Source: Ailanthus altissimus (Eukaryota > Streptophyta > Magnoliopsida > Sapindales > Simaroubaceae). From it: 64,000 bases of DNA. Positions 1 to 13,179 of the stretch are shown in pieces (within the stretch, counting starts at the first letter, position 1; every line of letters begins with the position of its first letter). Below the pieces are notes generated by a model. It was not told the DNA's origin and made no database searches. It saw only the letters and a program-made list of their open reading frames with translations. The position numbers and the translations under genes are program-made. The stretch is from contig OX327690.1 of NCBI GenBank assembly GCA_946807835.1, positions 31,590,501-31,654,500 of the forward strand, in the 5' to 3' direction.

Positions 1-885
1 TCACTTTGTTTTTAATGAACAAGTTGGGTTGTATGCATTGAATACATTGCTATGCTACAAACCAGTTTTTAATTTTGTCCATACCTTGTGAAACTCTGTG
101 AGGATCAGAATCAACCAGTTTCTGCAAATGATATTTTTTTAGTTGTATATGAAGTACCGAGTGGCTTTGAATAATCCAGAGCAGTATCCATTTAACACTA
201 TTAACAAAAAAGGAAAAACATTGAAAATTGATAGTTTTGAGCCACTAGGATCATTCTATTGCCTCAATAATCAAAGACTTCCCCGTAAAGTCCTGAAAAA
301 ACTTTAATAACTTTTGCCTTTGTCCTCTCAGAACCTCTTCTATTGATATGCAGTCAAATACTTATTTCATCTCAGGAAAGAGTAACAATATATATCATTA
401 ACATTCATATATTTCTGTCTTAGATCCTTCATTTGGTGCAACCATGTAAAGTCTTGGATAAACCTGCTTTGACTGAAAGCGGGAAACTCATTCTCCTAAC
501 AAAAACATGTATTCACGTTCCTCTAATTGAAAATTTGTAGGTTCATTGTTTCTTAAGAGAAGATAGGACAATCCAGTAAGCTGCAATTGAAAATACGTCA
601 GAAAGTGCTTATGATAGGTATTGAAGACGGTGACCATGAGTATTTAATTGTGCATTGATAGAAAAACAAAATGTTATTTTTATTTACCTAAGCAGTTGCA
701 AAATCAAGCATTTAAGTTAAAACTCAAAATCAGATGGAACCAAATATTTCTTTAATATTCACCCCAAAGGAAAAAAAGAATATAAAGGATGACCATTTAC
801 AGAGATGTCCACTAATGCTATGAAATAGCAAATGGCGGCTCAAAGTAGCTAAGCATGTGATCCAACAACTCATCAGCTTGATGTG
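1..885. other. 3' flank of the RGLG gene, no gene recognised
   Basis: AT-rich sequence downstream of the RGLG stop codon at 886. The part next to the stop is probably 3' UTR. No open frame, repeat or RNA gene could be supported on either strand. Confidence 0.5.
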
Positions 886-3101
886 TTATTCATAAAGCTT
901 TATCCTAGTAGTTATATGGGTTTGACAAATTGGACAGAAGCTTAACTCTCGTCCACAATCATAGCATGTCTGCAAAGGATGTACCATACAGATCAGAATG
1001 AGATAGCAGGAAAATGAGAATAGCAAAAAGTTCAATACAACTTCAGATTACCTGATGTCCGCATCCAAATGCAAGATCTTTCTTATTCCAGAGACAAAGA
1101 GAACAACTCTGTAAAGCATATTAGAGCTATAAAATTATTGTCCTGAATGTGAATAGATATTATCTTGCAAATAGTAAGTTGCATATCAGTTTAAAAATTA
1201 AATGCTTATGCTTAAAAAGGATAACAAAACTGATGTCCATATTTATGCCTCAAAATTGTAGACCTACCCTGGTCTGTGAAGAATGTTGAGTAGTAGTTGG
1301 AGAAGGAGCATAATGATATCCAGTTCTCTGCTCATTGCTACTAGACCGCATGTACCTTGGATAGGAATTCAATGAGTTGTTCCCCAAAGGCGGAGGAAGA
1401 GGAAACCTCCCAGCATTCCCTCTTCGAGAGCTGCATATAATAATGAAGCAGTAACACTTAATAAACAGATATTTCAACCACCAACAAACAGTTCAAATTC
1501 ATGCCAGTGAAATTACCCCAAAAGTTGAAGGTCTAGTGTAGCTTTGTACTGTGATGGTATCTCCATTAATGCAGCCAAAGAAAATTCTGTTTCCTTCTTG
1601 GACATGTGAATGTGCTTGGACGTAATTTCTGTGAAATTCACAAACTGCATCACAAGAACAACCAGAATGTGAAAACTAAGTTCAGTTTCAAAATTATTCA
1701 CAAGTTTCCCAGTTCTATCTTTTAACCTGGAAATTATCAAAAGCCCGAGAAGGAATGTTGTCATCATAATTGTGCATCATGTCCCATGGTCCGTCACCAA
1801 CTCCGACCAAAACTATTGACAATGGATATTCACTGCAAAAGGATTTATTAGTTCTTTAAAATGAGATCAGATAAATCACTTTACGCATTAAGTTTGAATA
1901 ATATAACAACCTTGCTCTCACAATAGCATTAACTGTATTTTGCTCTTGAGGACTCAATTGACCATGACCTGTTTCCACACTTCTTGTGACCTAGCATAGA
2001 ACATGTTAAATAAACAGTCAAAAACAAATTAATGACATTTGAGTATGAGTTTAAGTAGAGGTGTAGGTTAGCATCCCAGAGAATCTAATAAAAGTTTTCA
2101 TATTTTGAGGGATGAAGCTAACCTGTCCATCAGCAATGATCATTAGGACATGATATTGGCCACCACTATTGTCCACAATTCTAATAGCAGTTTCAATAAC
2201 CGGAGCAAAAGATGTTGGTCCTGTCACAATCAAACAGAAGCAATTGCTAAACCAGTAGTTCTGTATATGTGAATGAAGAATCCAAGATATGAAAATCATG
2301 TAAACCAACCAGCTAAATTAATTTGTGGAACCAACTCTCTGTAGCACCTCAGTACTTCCTCAAAACCGTTACAAGGCCTATCATCTGGATAGAAGCTAAA
2401 AACATCCTGGTCGTGCGTACTTGCTGCAAGATAGAAAGGAAAATAGAAATAATTCAATCTTCCATTTGGCTTAACTTCACAGTCAGAGGTAAAATATAAC
2501 AATAAAGATCCTAATGTGATGTATGTTTTCATCGGACAAGAAATTACTACTGACCATCACCAAAGCCATAGCAAGGTATCAGGTTATCCTCATCAAAAGC
2601 CGATAGTGTTTTTCCAATGATTGTAATTGCCTGTTCATATGGATTTAGAGAATCCCCGAGGTGATGCAGGCTCTTACGCTGGAAAGACTGTGCACCTGTC
2701 CACTCATTGCTTTTGGTGAAGTCAATACCCACAATGAGGTTGGAAGATTCCAGACCAGCTTGTCTAAGAGCTTCTGTCACCTACTTATACAGCAATCAAA
2801 TCTATCATTAAGTTAAAGGCTTTACAGTATATCATAGGGACAGCATATAATCTCATTGTATACAATTACTTATCAGCAGAGCAAGTATACATAATACTTA
2901 AACAATACAGCAGCATAATACCTGCTCTAGAGAGTTGTAATTGTCATCAATTCTTGAATAACTTGACTTCAGCTGCTGGTTTCTTTCGTAGTCATCATAA
3001 TTTGGAGGGGCAGAGAATTTTGAAGAGCCTGAAATTGATGGAGGGTAAATGTGGAAATTATTGCGGTGGGGACTTTGATGTCTGGACTGTTTGCCTCCCA
3101 T
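886..3101 (-). CDS. RGLG: RGLG-type E3 ubiquitin ligase (vWA/copine domain + C-terminal RING)
   Basis: Ten coding exons on the minus strand: 2922-3101, 2555-2780, 2310-2423, 2123-2220, 1911-1990, 1727-1832, 1517-1644, 1268-1430, 1052-1108, 886-969. They join at GT-AG borders into 411 aa. The start is chosen because it gives MGGKQS, an N-myristoylation signature (Gly2, Ser6) typical of RGLG proteins, which places the enzyme at the plasma membrane. A copine-like vWA domain spans about residues 70-310, with a MIDAS-type D80-x-T82-x-S84 and the conserved stretches CYGFGDAST and [10 protein letters not shown] Pro/Ser-rich linker (311-365) leads to a C3HC4 RING, Cys367 to Cys399 (CSLC, CGHQTC, CPIC). 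The protein ends TTRIKLYE, as family members do. Arabidopsis RGLGs ubiquitinate regulators in ABA, drought and auxin responses; that role is inferred here from family. Intact and complete; the exact paralogue is uncertain. Confidence 0.95.
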
Positions 3102-4330
3102 ATTCAACTGCCTGTTCTCTAATTGCTTTATAAACTTGATAGCTTTCACTGCTAAAGAAGAGGTCTTCCTCTAATAATATCCTTCAAACTTTGGACAACC
3201 TGCACAAGGACTATCTCAATTTCCTCAGTGTTCTTTCATAGGAAGGATGCCAAAAGAAGAGAATCAAAACCTAAACATTTTCAAAATGAAAAGATTTTAT
3301 AAAATGACGCATATCTGACCTTGCCACTAAAATTTTCCATAATTGCTCCTTGGATCATAAATATGATGTGAATAAAGCATCAGAACACCTCAACCTCAGA
3401 TCTAAAGAACAAATTGCAACTTGACAGCCACTTGAAAAATAAATGGTGTTGAGAAAACAGAAAACAAAAGCTACCAATGAAAATGGTATTAATTTAGCAG
3501 CCTTTGCTAAAAGTCATAACACCTAAACTTCATACGAATCCACCTCATACAGAAAGGAAAGGACAACCCAACAACTTACTAACCACAGAAACTGATAAAT
3601 GTGGATAATGATCAAGACTTAATGATCCAAGTAATTAACAAAAGAAAAACAAATTTTCACCATACTGATGATTTCGGAATAAGAATAACGTTATTATTGT
3701 ATGAACTACCATAAAGCTTAAAAATGAATCCAACAAAGAGTAGCAAATTAAACCAAATAATAATAATTAGCAACTTACTAGGAATCAACTGGAAACACAA
3801 AACAGAAGTCCCCGAACAGCAAAACTGTGTATAAAGAGACAGACACGAAATGGGTTTAGGTAATGATTATGATTTGTGATGCTGTTCTATTTAAAGAAGT
3901 AAGTTGAGTTCTCAGCAATAGGGAAACAAACAATACAAATTAATTAAAATAAACAAGGTCAACTTTCAAGTAACTCAATTTAATAAAGCAACAGAAACAT
4001 ACCGGCAATGATGCTTATAATTATGTTTAATCAACTAAACTTTCATGGAAATTTTTCTGACAATGACAAACCCACCTTCGTTACCTGATAAAACCGCGTT
4101 TAAATGCTCAATGGTCAGAAGGAAGGTACTAAGAAATTTTTCAAGCACAACCTCAAGAACCCTTTAAACAAAACTTTTCAAGAAAGTAAAAAGCGGGCTT
4201 GATTAGAACTTCTAGACATGAAACTGGGTTAAGCAATTAACATTCCATGGTACGTATTATCGAGTTCCTTACCTGATGTGAAAGAGGACGTTGTTTTTTC
4301 CTAGAAAAGTTGAAGGTAGTTGTTAGTATA
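3102..4330 (-). other. 5' UTR exons and introns of RGLG (probable)
   Basis: No coding potential. On the minus strand there are good splice donors, for example CATCAG/GTAAGG at about 4267-4278 and TATCAG/GTAAC near 4083, and acceptors ending in TTTAGCAG or GTGCAG close upstream of the start codon. A spliced leader starting near 4300 is the simplest reading. The exact transcription start cannot be seen. Confidence 0.5.
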
Positions 4331-5170
4331 GTTTGGTTGGTATTTAACTATTTTTTAAAAAAAAAAATTAATGTCAAGCGATTTAAAGTCAAGTCTTCGA
4401 GTTTATGATAGATTGTTAGCACTTAGTGGTGTATTTTAAAGTTGTTATCTGTAAAAGAAATGTTTAAAAGACGAGTTCTTTGCGCGCGAGACACAACTAT
4501 TCAAGGCGGTGAGTGAGCATGTTGATTACTTGAGAGTGCACGGGAACAATTTGGACCTTACATCCTAGCACGCCACGTCGTCACCGGTAACTCGCTGTAG
4601 CCACGTGGGTGGCAATCACTGGAAGCTCATTTTACTTTCAACCTCTATGACGCTCAAGTCATTCGTCACCAACAATCGTCATTGTTATTCCCAGTACTTG
4701 AAAAAAATTTAAGTTCAGGGTTTAAGGTTTAATAAATATATATTAAAGAAAAAATTAAGTACTTGGAATTAAAACTCTATGTTTTTTTTTCCTTTTTTTA
4801 GTTTAGATGGTATTTTAGGAATTTGGCTTGTAGTCGTTGGGGTACATCAGGGGAAAGCAAAAGAGCTTGTGCTGTCAAGAGTCTAATAAGAACTAAATAT
4901 CTAACCAAAGAAATATTTGGCAAAAAAAGGACACTAAAATAGAGTTGCTAACAAATATTTCACGAAAAACATACCCCAGTTCCAAAAGAACCAAAATCAG
5001 TAATGCCCTGATGTTATGATGGTTGCATCTTGCAAATGACAGTTTTACTACTGCATCCTTGTTCCCTGACCGTTGACTACTACAGTTTTATGCTCTATTA
5101 GCAGGAACTTGGCATAACTACCACAAGAGAATAGGATGTGATTTGTTCATGTTTTTTAATTGAAAATTGA
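4331..5170. other. RGLG promoter and intergenic DNA
   Basis: Gene-free stretch. It holds the ACGT cluster annotated separately, then ordinary AT-rich sequence. No reading frame of interest. Confidence 0.5.
4571..4608. promoter_or_regulatory. G-box / ACGT-core cluster upstream of RGLG
   Basis: The palindrome CCACGTGG lies at 4601-4608 and a second ACGT core (CGCCACGTCGTC) begins at 4571, about 300 bp upstream of the presumed leader exon. Paired ACGT cores of this kind are bound by bZIP and bHLH factors and can act as ABA-response elements. This fits the known ABA link of RGLG proteins, but function here is inferred. Confidence 0.4.
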
Positions 5171-5179
5171 TATATTGAG

Positions 5180-5349
5180 GTGCCAACTAGGTGATGGTTG
5201 CTCGCACACCAAGAGAAGCTAACGAGCTAGCACATTGTGTTAGTGTGGGACTCTGAGGTCCCAATTTCGCTTAATCCCATCGTATTGGCCGAAAGCCGTT
5301 GTGTTATTTCACGTTAATGAACTTTAATTCCTTTGTCAAAAAAAAAGAA
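5180..5349 (+). mobile_element. SINE-like insertion (degenerate)
   Basis: About 170 bp with the look of a tRNA-derived plant SINE. The core GTGTGGGACTCTGAGGTCCC is followed by ATTTCGCTTAATCCC, which resembles a decayed Pol III box B (GGTTCGAATCC). It ends in an A-run after TTTGTC. No clear target-site duplication was found, so this stays tentative. Confidence 0.4.
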
Positions 5350-5879
5350 ATCAAACTTTTATTCTTTTCTTTAAAAAAAAAAAGGTGATGGTAGGAAAGC
5401 ATGATAAGTAACCAATTTTTGCAACAACAGACATATGAGTAGCTTTGCTATAAATTTAAGCCTTTGATGTTGCAAGCATAATTTTACATAAAAGTTCAGA
5501 TTGATTACTTTGCCATGCTAATTCTAAGCAATCTTGGGAGAGGGAGTGAGCAGCCTGAACTTAAGTGTTGCCGTCTCCGATATGAAATGAGGCATCAGAT
5601 TGATTACTTTGCGCCCTTTTGTTTGCATATATAATTGGGCACTGTTATAATAATACGGTTTATTGATATATATTATTGATATTTTTTTAAATAATATTAG
5701 TGACGAAGTGTCAATAAATTGACTAGTGATATTATAATATTAAAAAATTATTTTTTATTTAAAAATTTTATTATTAAAAATAATTTTAATTTATAAAAAT
5801 TAATATAATATAAAAACGACGTAATTTTAACCATCATAAATTTGTTTTAAAAAAATAAAGCCCAAAACACGTTGTTTTG

Positions 5880-6240
5880 GGGCATAATATTTACCAAAAA
5901 TGTAGGTTTTGCACCCATTTCCGCTAACAGTCGCCTGCTTACATTTCTCCCATTTCATCACAATCAACGGGCGCTCACGATTTCACAGCCCTAACATTCA
6001 ATATCCTGACCAAAATTGTCGTGCCTTTCATGCTTCATCAGCTGCGGGTGGCTTCGCTGGTATGATGGTGCTAAGGTGTGGAAAACGGTTCAAGCGTGGC
6101 CGAGGCGGCTTTCGAAGAATTAGGATAAGGCTCTCGAATCGTTCTTGAAAGGCGCAACTCGTGGCTGGACGCTGGGTATGGTTGGTGTTTGATACGTCTG
6201 CTTTACAAGCAAGAAACGGGAAAGATATACAGGGAATTCC
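5880..6240 (+). other. GC-richer exon-like island, gene not recognised
   Basis: This stretch is clearly richer in G and C than the several kb around it and has a short open frame of 79 codons from 5909 to 6148 with an Arg/Gly-rich C-terminus. A second frame reads YDGAKVWKTVQAWPRRLSKN, then one stop, then DKALESFLKGATRGWTLGM, which looks more protein-like and could be a decayed or mis-read first exon. A possible donor (GTGTTTG) follows near 6185. I do not recognise either product. It may be the 5' exon of a transcript running to the right, or a gene remnant. Confidence 0.3.
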
Positions 6241-9200
6241 TTGGGAGATGCTTAATTTTAGCTTTTATACCTCTTGATAAATTATTCTCTTGCTTTTATA
6301 ATCCCACTTCAAAAATATAGTTTGTCTGATGGTCCTGGATTTGATTTACATATTATGTGAATGAAATCTGTTTGTGTCTTTATAAATTTTGGTATTTGAA
6401 AAAGAAGCTTTACTAGTTTTTAAGATTAATTCAAGGTATTGTATTTAAACACGAGGAAGAAATTGTATTAAATTTCATTGTTCATTTCAAAAATGATTTA
6501 TGCTTTTAGAATCTGGTTACAATGGTTTCAAATGGTACTACCTTCTTTTTTCCCTATGTCTTGAGCAAATTGTATTATTACATTAATGACCACTACATGC
6601 TAAGCAGCGTTAGTCTTTTGATTATCCTTTTTCTTTTATTAAGCAGCCGCCTGACCTGGTACAACAATGACATGGGAATCAAATATGAATTTCTTTCTCT
6701 TTGGTCAGCATCTTATTTTATACAAAATATACAATCATTGGAAAGAAGAAATTTAAAATACTAATTTGAGAAGTGTATTTAATTTAATTTTATATTTGAT
6801 GAAGCAATATTTTGGTGATTTATATGTCATATAGCATATTTTAAGTCAATTTTTCAACACATTTTTTGGGCTATTTTGTTTAATCTATCATTAAGTGTAG
6901 TGGTAAGATGGGTGATTGAAACCACATTGTCATTGCTGCCACTGAAAAAGTATATGCTTTATGCTAATCTTAAGTGATGCTTAATCTTTTTCCTTGACGC
7001 TGTGCTAGTTGTCTTTGTTAATCTCTCTATAAAACAGTGGCTGGATTTCTTGGTTTAGTAAAACAGAAGGCCTTTATTATTTATTCCATTTTTGATTTTG
7101 TGTACAAATTAAGTATTGCTGGGATTAGGTCAAAGAAATATCCTAGACAGCACCTTAATATGGGGTAGATTATACCTGAGTGCCAAGGCCTCACTAGACT
7201 TGTTAGGAACATAAATCTCTTTCAGATTTGTCACTAAACATGTGATGTGGACAGGAGTGCCTGGAAGTAGAGCAGGGGAAGACCTTCTATGACTTTCAAT
7301 TCAACACAAGACTTGTCATATCGACAATTGTGCATTCATTTGTACTAATTGTAAGCACATAGCATCTCATTATATTGGGTTTCAAGTCTTTTTTTTTCAC
7401 GCTCAAGTATTCATTTATTCATCACCCATATAAATGGTTTTATTACTATCCCCCTAAACCAATGTTTATAGTAAAGAAATTTAAAATTCTAAGCCAATGT
7501 TTATTGCCAATGTTCATTTATTCATCCTAATCTGACAATTTATTTGCATGTAGCTTTCCATTTCCACTAAGGTAACAATTGTGTTTAGAATTCATATGCA
7601 CAGTTGGCAGTGGCATGAAAATAAGCATCCACTACATTCCTTGGGTTGTAGTGTCATGAATCATCATTTATGAATATGTTAATATTCTTTATCAGATTGT
7701 TATATATGATTGATTTTAGCTCTGTGCCTCGACCATTTATTGGAAGGTATGGAGCTTGCTATTATATATGTTAGGCTGCAATGGATTTCTTATTTACTCG
7801 GACATATAATTAACTTATCTACAGCTAATTTAGTTTTGAGAACTACTTCAGTTTAAATCATTTTCCACTGGGCCAGTCATTACTACCCTGTACTGATTTG
7901 CAAACTGTTGACCATTCTAAACTTTGATTTAACTTGCTTTCTGCCATAATTTTGAGGTGGTTGAGAAACAAAAACTGGCTGCATTTAGATTTGGTTAAAC
8001 AGACACTTTTGTAACTTGTCTGCTTCAAACTAAAGATGTAACTTGAGTTTAAACCTGGATATTACTGCATTTATCCATCATCAGTTTACAAGTGAAGAAT
8101 GAGGTGTATTTATCATGTTTTTAAACCAATTGGAGAACTTAGATTACATTGCTTGCAGACACGCGATTTGCTAAAAAATGAGGGAATGCATATAATTGCC
8201 AATTAACACAAAGATGGCTTTCATTTTAACTTATTGCATGAGTTGGCTGAACCTCATATCTTCATTTTGCATGCTTTTAATTGGTGAATTTGTTGATAGT
8301 AGAGAATGCAGTAAAAGTTTTGGATTTTTCTTTTTTTCTAGAATTTTCAAATTTTAGATGCTGTTGTCATCCTTGCATGTTGGAAGGAGTTGAACCAGAT
8401 ATAGAAGCTACAAATGAATCTTTTAAATAATCTTATATGCTATGAAAGTTAAAAGCTAGAACTAGAGTTATATCTATATGAACTGATAATTTTGATTGTA
8501 GAAGTCTTTTTTTCCCCCTTTTTTCAAATCTTTCAGGTAGGCTAAAGATATCTGTTGAACTTGGAATCACACTGTTTTCTGCTTCTGCATTATTTTAATA
8601 TTGGCAGTCAGTTGCTGGAATGTTTTCTTGAAGATTGAATACATTGGTTTAAAATGTTGAATTTAAAGAAACAAGTATTTCATACTAACCTTATTCCATG
8701 AGCAAGCTTTTCAAATTGACAGGTAAATATTAAAATATAATATGAAATAGGTCAAAGTCTGTTGTGTTATGTTTGTTCCGATTATGTATGGTTGCAGCGT
8801 TTTATCAACTGTGTTAAATGTTTGATTGCTGAAACTGATGGGAATTTATCATTATTACTGTTGCTGTTTCTGGAAATTTTTCTTAATGCCAATATTTTCT
8901 TTTTTTGGGCAACAGTGCTACAAGAAAATAGAATGTGAAATGCTTGTCCAAGTTACATGTGAAATTGTGTTCTTTAGCTCTTTTCTAATCAAATACCAAT
9001 GCTATATAAAGTTCATTATGTAAGTAATGAATAATGATTATTAGGTTTTCCTAAATTCATATTATTGGTGGTAATTTACAATGCTTAAGAACAATGAACG
9101 CAATTCTTTACTATTGCCAGCTCCAGTTATTACTATAATACTTTTATTTTATTGTATTTCTTTCACGAAAATATCATGAGGCAAAGGGTTGATTTTCTCT

Positions 9201-10130
9201 TCTTCTCTCCTTAAACTTATCTATAATATTTTTTCTCATACATAGTAGTCAGTGATGTTTATTTATATAGCTTTTATCATAAAATAGCTGGTTGTTCAGG
9301 AAACTTATGGTTGTTATGTTATACTTTTTTCATTCTTCTAGATGTGTTGATCAGAGGTGTGCATGCAAGCGAGCAAGTCTGCAATCAAAAACATAATGAG
9401 GAATATATGTGAAACATTTTAGAAATATTCAAATGGCTAATATGGAAATAGTTCTTGTAAGTTATTAGTTGTGGCTGCCTCTCACTTGATTTATTACTCT
9501 TGTTTAGACACTTTTCTCAATAAAGTCTGTGAAGCATAGGATCTGGAATAATGGCTTTATCTTTTTAACACCTTGCCTTTAACAGCTTGAAAAGAAAATT
9601 CAGGATTAACTCCACTAGACTGGGTCAAGTTCTTCGTCTCTTCTGTGGTTGGACTGGTCATTTTAGTACTTTGCTTTTCACTGATTGCAAGTTTGTTCCT
9701 TGGAGCTCATTGGTTTATCAATGGATTTTTTTTGCTGAGAAGGGGCAGCTAAACACAACAGATGACTACTTGTCCTCAATAGCTGCAAGTTCAAGATGGC
9801 TCCACCAAGCTTCAGGCAACTTTTAGATAGCTTTTACCAGAAGTCATGGAGGCTTTCACAGAAGAAGAGTATGAAGGCTTTCATATATTGAAATATTTTT
9901 GATAATCTACTTTGATATCATTTAGATGTGTTTATAAAATTATTTTAGTATTTTAAGATATAAATTAAGATGTTTTGTACTATTTATAAAACTTAGTTTG
10001 AATGTTTTAATAATTATAATTTTATTTATTTAGATGTGGTATATATGTATAGAATTGTAGTTTATAAATAAATTTAAAATTCTAGTCTAATAATTTAAAT
10101 TTGATTTCATTATTGACACCATGGTATCAT
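6240..10130. other. Long AT-rich region without a supportable gene
   Basis: Only short chance frames occur, such as 6522-6764 and 8826-9023. A slightly less AT-rich patch at 9587-9870 has an open frame of 79 codons with no family resemblance. The stretch could be intronic or non-coding transcript sequence linked to the island at 5880-6240, but no splice chain could be supported. Confidence 0.4.
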
Positions 10131-10212
10131 TCAGCTACTACACTATAGTTTCAGCGATTTTTTAATATTATGGTGTTAAGGATTTATTAATTGTTAGGGA
10201 TTCATTGACGCT

Positions 10213-11329
10213 AAGGGTGGATATTTTTTGGTTCGGGCTGGGTTCAGAAATTTTTGACCCTGACCTCAATTTGGACATCGAAAAGTGTTTCCTTTTGGAC
10301 ATTTTTTAGGTCGGGATAATTTTCTACTTGACATCGGGATGGGTTGGGTCAAAAATTTTTGAATTTTATTTTAAAGAATAAAAAAATTTTAATTCAATTT
10401 GAATTTTAATTATGTTAAATATTATTATTTTAAATTTAATTATGTTAATGTTATTATTTTAAATTCAAATCAAATTTAAATTATGTGAAATATTATAATT
10501 TGATTAATTTTGAAATCGATTCATTTCAAATTCAATTACGTAAAATGTTACAATTATAAATTTAATTTTGAATTGAAATATGTTAAATAATAATTTAAAT
10601 ATTATTTTGATTTAAATTACGTTAAATGTTATAGATTTAAATTACGTTAAATGTTATGATTTGAATTTAAATTACGTTAAATGAATAAATGTTATAATTT
10701 GATTAATTTTAATGTTATAATTTGATTAATTTTAAAATTGATTTTTTCGAAATTCAATTACATAAAATGTTGTAATTATAAATCTAATTTCGAGGTGAGA
10801 TACATTAAATATTATAATTTAAAATATTATTTTGATTTGAATTATGTTAAATATTATGGATTGAAGTACGCCAAATGTTATTATTTAAAATTTAATTACG
10901 TTAAATATTATAATTTGATTAATTTTAAAATTGATTCGTTCTAAATTCATTTATGTTAAATGTTGTAATTATAAGTCTAATTTTGAGTTGAAATACGTTA
11001 AATATTATTTGATTTCAATTACATCAAATATTATAATTTCAATTTTTTTTTTAATTTTAATGATGTTAAATATTATTATTTCAAATTCAAATTTAATTTA
11101 GTTATGTTTAATGTTATCATCTTAAATCTATCTTAATTGAAATTTTAAAAAAAAATCAATTTTTTTTAAAAAAAGGTTTGGGTCAAGAAATTTCTATTCA
11201 ATTCTCAAATCCGATCCAACCCGTTCAAAATAAAAAATTTTGTTTCAAACAAGTCTCAAATCTATTTTCACTTCCGTTCTGACTTACAATTTCAAAATGA
11301 ATCAAGTTAAAAAATAATACACACTCTTA
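10213..11329. repeat. Non-autonomous element filled with a degenerate AT-rich tandem repeat
   Basis: The outer ends are loosely inverted: left AAGGGTGGATATTTTTTGGTT, right (reverse complement) AAGAGTGTGTATTATTTTTTA. Inside, about 10380-11110 is built from many imperfect copies of a unit containing ATTACGTTAAATGTTATAAT, with short TTTGAATT/AAATT links. Just outside lie CACTATAGTTT (10140) and AAACTATAGTG (11398) in inverted orientation. Apparent frames inside, such as 10738-10944, are repeat artefacts (Tyr/Lys/Asn-rich). Confidence 0.5.
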
Positions 11330-11429
11330 ATTAACATTATTACGTTGATACTATAGCGTTAGGAATTCTATGACATCAAAATGTTAAAAATTCTATAAAC
11401 TATAGTGTCAATATTCACTAACATTTAAT

Positions 11430-12151
11430 TTTGTGTCAATAAATTTTTTATTAAAATAATATTAATACTATTTTATAGTATTAATGAAATTATTTACTGA
11501 TACTATTTAAACTACAGTCAAAATCATTTTTATAGTAACGAGGATAATCTTCTTTGCAGAAGGGAACACTTCATGCTAACAGAGGCCTATTTTCTTTGCT
11601 TTCTTCACTAAATCCCATTTGTTGTAAGGATACCTTCCTTGTGTCACATGAATCTCTCTTTCCACCATCAGTAGAACCTTAAGACTCCTAAAAAATGTCT
11701 TTACCAATCCCTTATTCAGCCTATTTCACTCACGTCAGTTTATGATCCTGCTTCCTATGGAGCCGAAACCATAAAGGACACACATGTAAATCAAACACAC
11801 TTCTTGGAATAGAAATCACAGTACATTCCGGAGACACGTCACCAAAAAGAAAATGAAAAAGAAAACATGGTTCAGATACATGTCAGGAGTAAGATAACCA
11901 GTGATTTTTATTTTTATTTGCCAAAAACATCAATTTTCTGGTCACTAAATAAGAAAAAATGGCATTTTTCTTCTTTTCATTGGCAGTTTTAGTCTGCATC
12001 CGAGTGTGAGCTTGTGTGTGAGTGTTCAAGTTACTTTGTGGTAATACTGACTGTACAAGTTATAACAAATTTGATGGATATTGATGGTTGAAAGCAAAAG
12101 AGACGGGGCTTAGTTAGAATAATAACAGGATCTCGCAATAGCTATTCCTAC
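11430..12151. other. Intergenic DNA, nothing recognised
   Basis: Ordinary non-coding sequence between the tandem-repeat element and the solo LTR. No open frame or repeat was supported. Confidence 0.4.
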
Positions 12152-12682
12152 TGTCACGATTCGATTTCTCGAATCTGTACGGCTTTAGATACTTGTTAGT
12201 GTTAAGCAGCTTATAAGACTTTAATTAATCAAAGAAAGAGATGAAAAAGAAGTACACCAAGTGTTTAAGAGAATGCTCTCGTATTTTTTTACTAAAGAGA
12301 GAATTCAAAGTTATAGAATTACAAGCTATGAGTATTTCTACAATTTGGAGGATGGTTTCTCAAATAAGAACTCCACCTATTTATAGTTAAAGCTATTTAC
12401 AATGGATGGTTAGGATTAACTCTAATCCAATGGTCCACATCTAAAGAGGAGAATATCCTAAAGAATATTTCAAAGATGCCAACTACTCAAAGTATATCTC
12501 AAGAAATATTCTTTTTCTAGATTATTCTCCCACCTACCACATTAATGTGGCCTCAACCCAACTCCATTGGGCTTTCTAGAAGCTCTAGCCCATTTAATAC
12601 ATAATGGAGTAAATACTCTCTTGGTAGTCCTGTCGCACTCCAAATGTTCGAGTCATTACTTAAGAATATTTGGGGCGTGACA
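12152..12682. mobile_element. Solo LTR
   Basis: 531 bp starting TGTCACG and ending CGTGACA, so the terminal seven bases are perfectly inverted, as in LTR ends (TG...CA). CTAC occurs immediately on both sides (12148-12151 and 12683-12686), consistent with a short target-site duplication. No internal coding region adjoins, so it is read as a solo LTR left by LTR-LTR recombination. It contains a TATTTATAG TATA-like motif near 12378. Confidence 0.55.
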
Positions 12683-13098
12683 CTACGGAAGGCAAAACCA
12701 ATATAAGGAAAGTTGTAATTAAAAACAATCTTTTTTGGACTTTTAATACCAATGATCATCTCTTGTAAATTATTTTTAGACAAAAAACTTATACTTTTAT
12801 TGTATAAGTAAGATTTTTTTATCCTAAAATATAAAATAAAAATTGAGTAGAGTAAAAAAAACTTACTTAAAAGAAAGATCATTTTTGGGGTCGTTTCTAA
12901 TCTTTTTTAAATTTTTCTAATTTTTTCTTGCATCAAAGTTACATTCAATATGACCAAATTTTTGAGTCCTAACAAAGAAATATTGACTCATCTGCGTAGC
13001 ATCTACTGTATACAAAACAAGCACCCTCTTTCCTCTAATTCTCTTACATTCTCCACTCTATTACTGTACTTGTTTACTATCTCCCTTGCACCATCAAA

Positions 13099-13121
13099 TA
13101 TATATATATATATATATATAT
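13099..13121. repeat. (TA)n microsatellite
   Basis: About 11 uninterrupted AT dinucleotides followed by an A-run. Confidence 0.9.
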
Positions 13122-13179
13122 TAAAAAAATCAGTTTTAACATTAATCTCTTTTGTCAATTAGTCTTTGCATTGATTATA

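Noticed and set aside
5180..5349. Possible tRNA gene
   Set aside because: The box B-like sequence is degenerate and no cloverleaf could be drawn; a SINE remnant fits better.
10738..10944. 68-codon Tyr/Lys-rich frame (YIKYYNLKYY)
   Set aside because: Artefact of the AT-rich tandem repeat.
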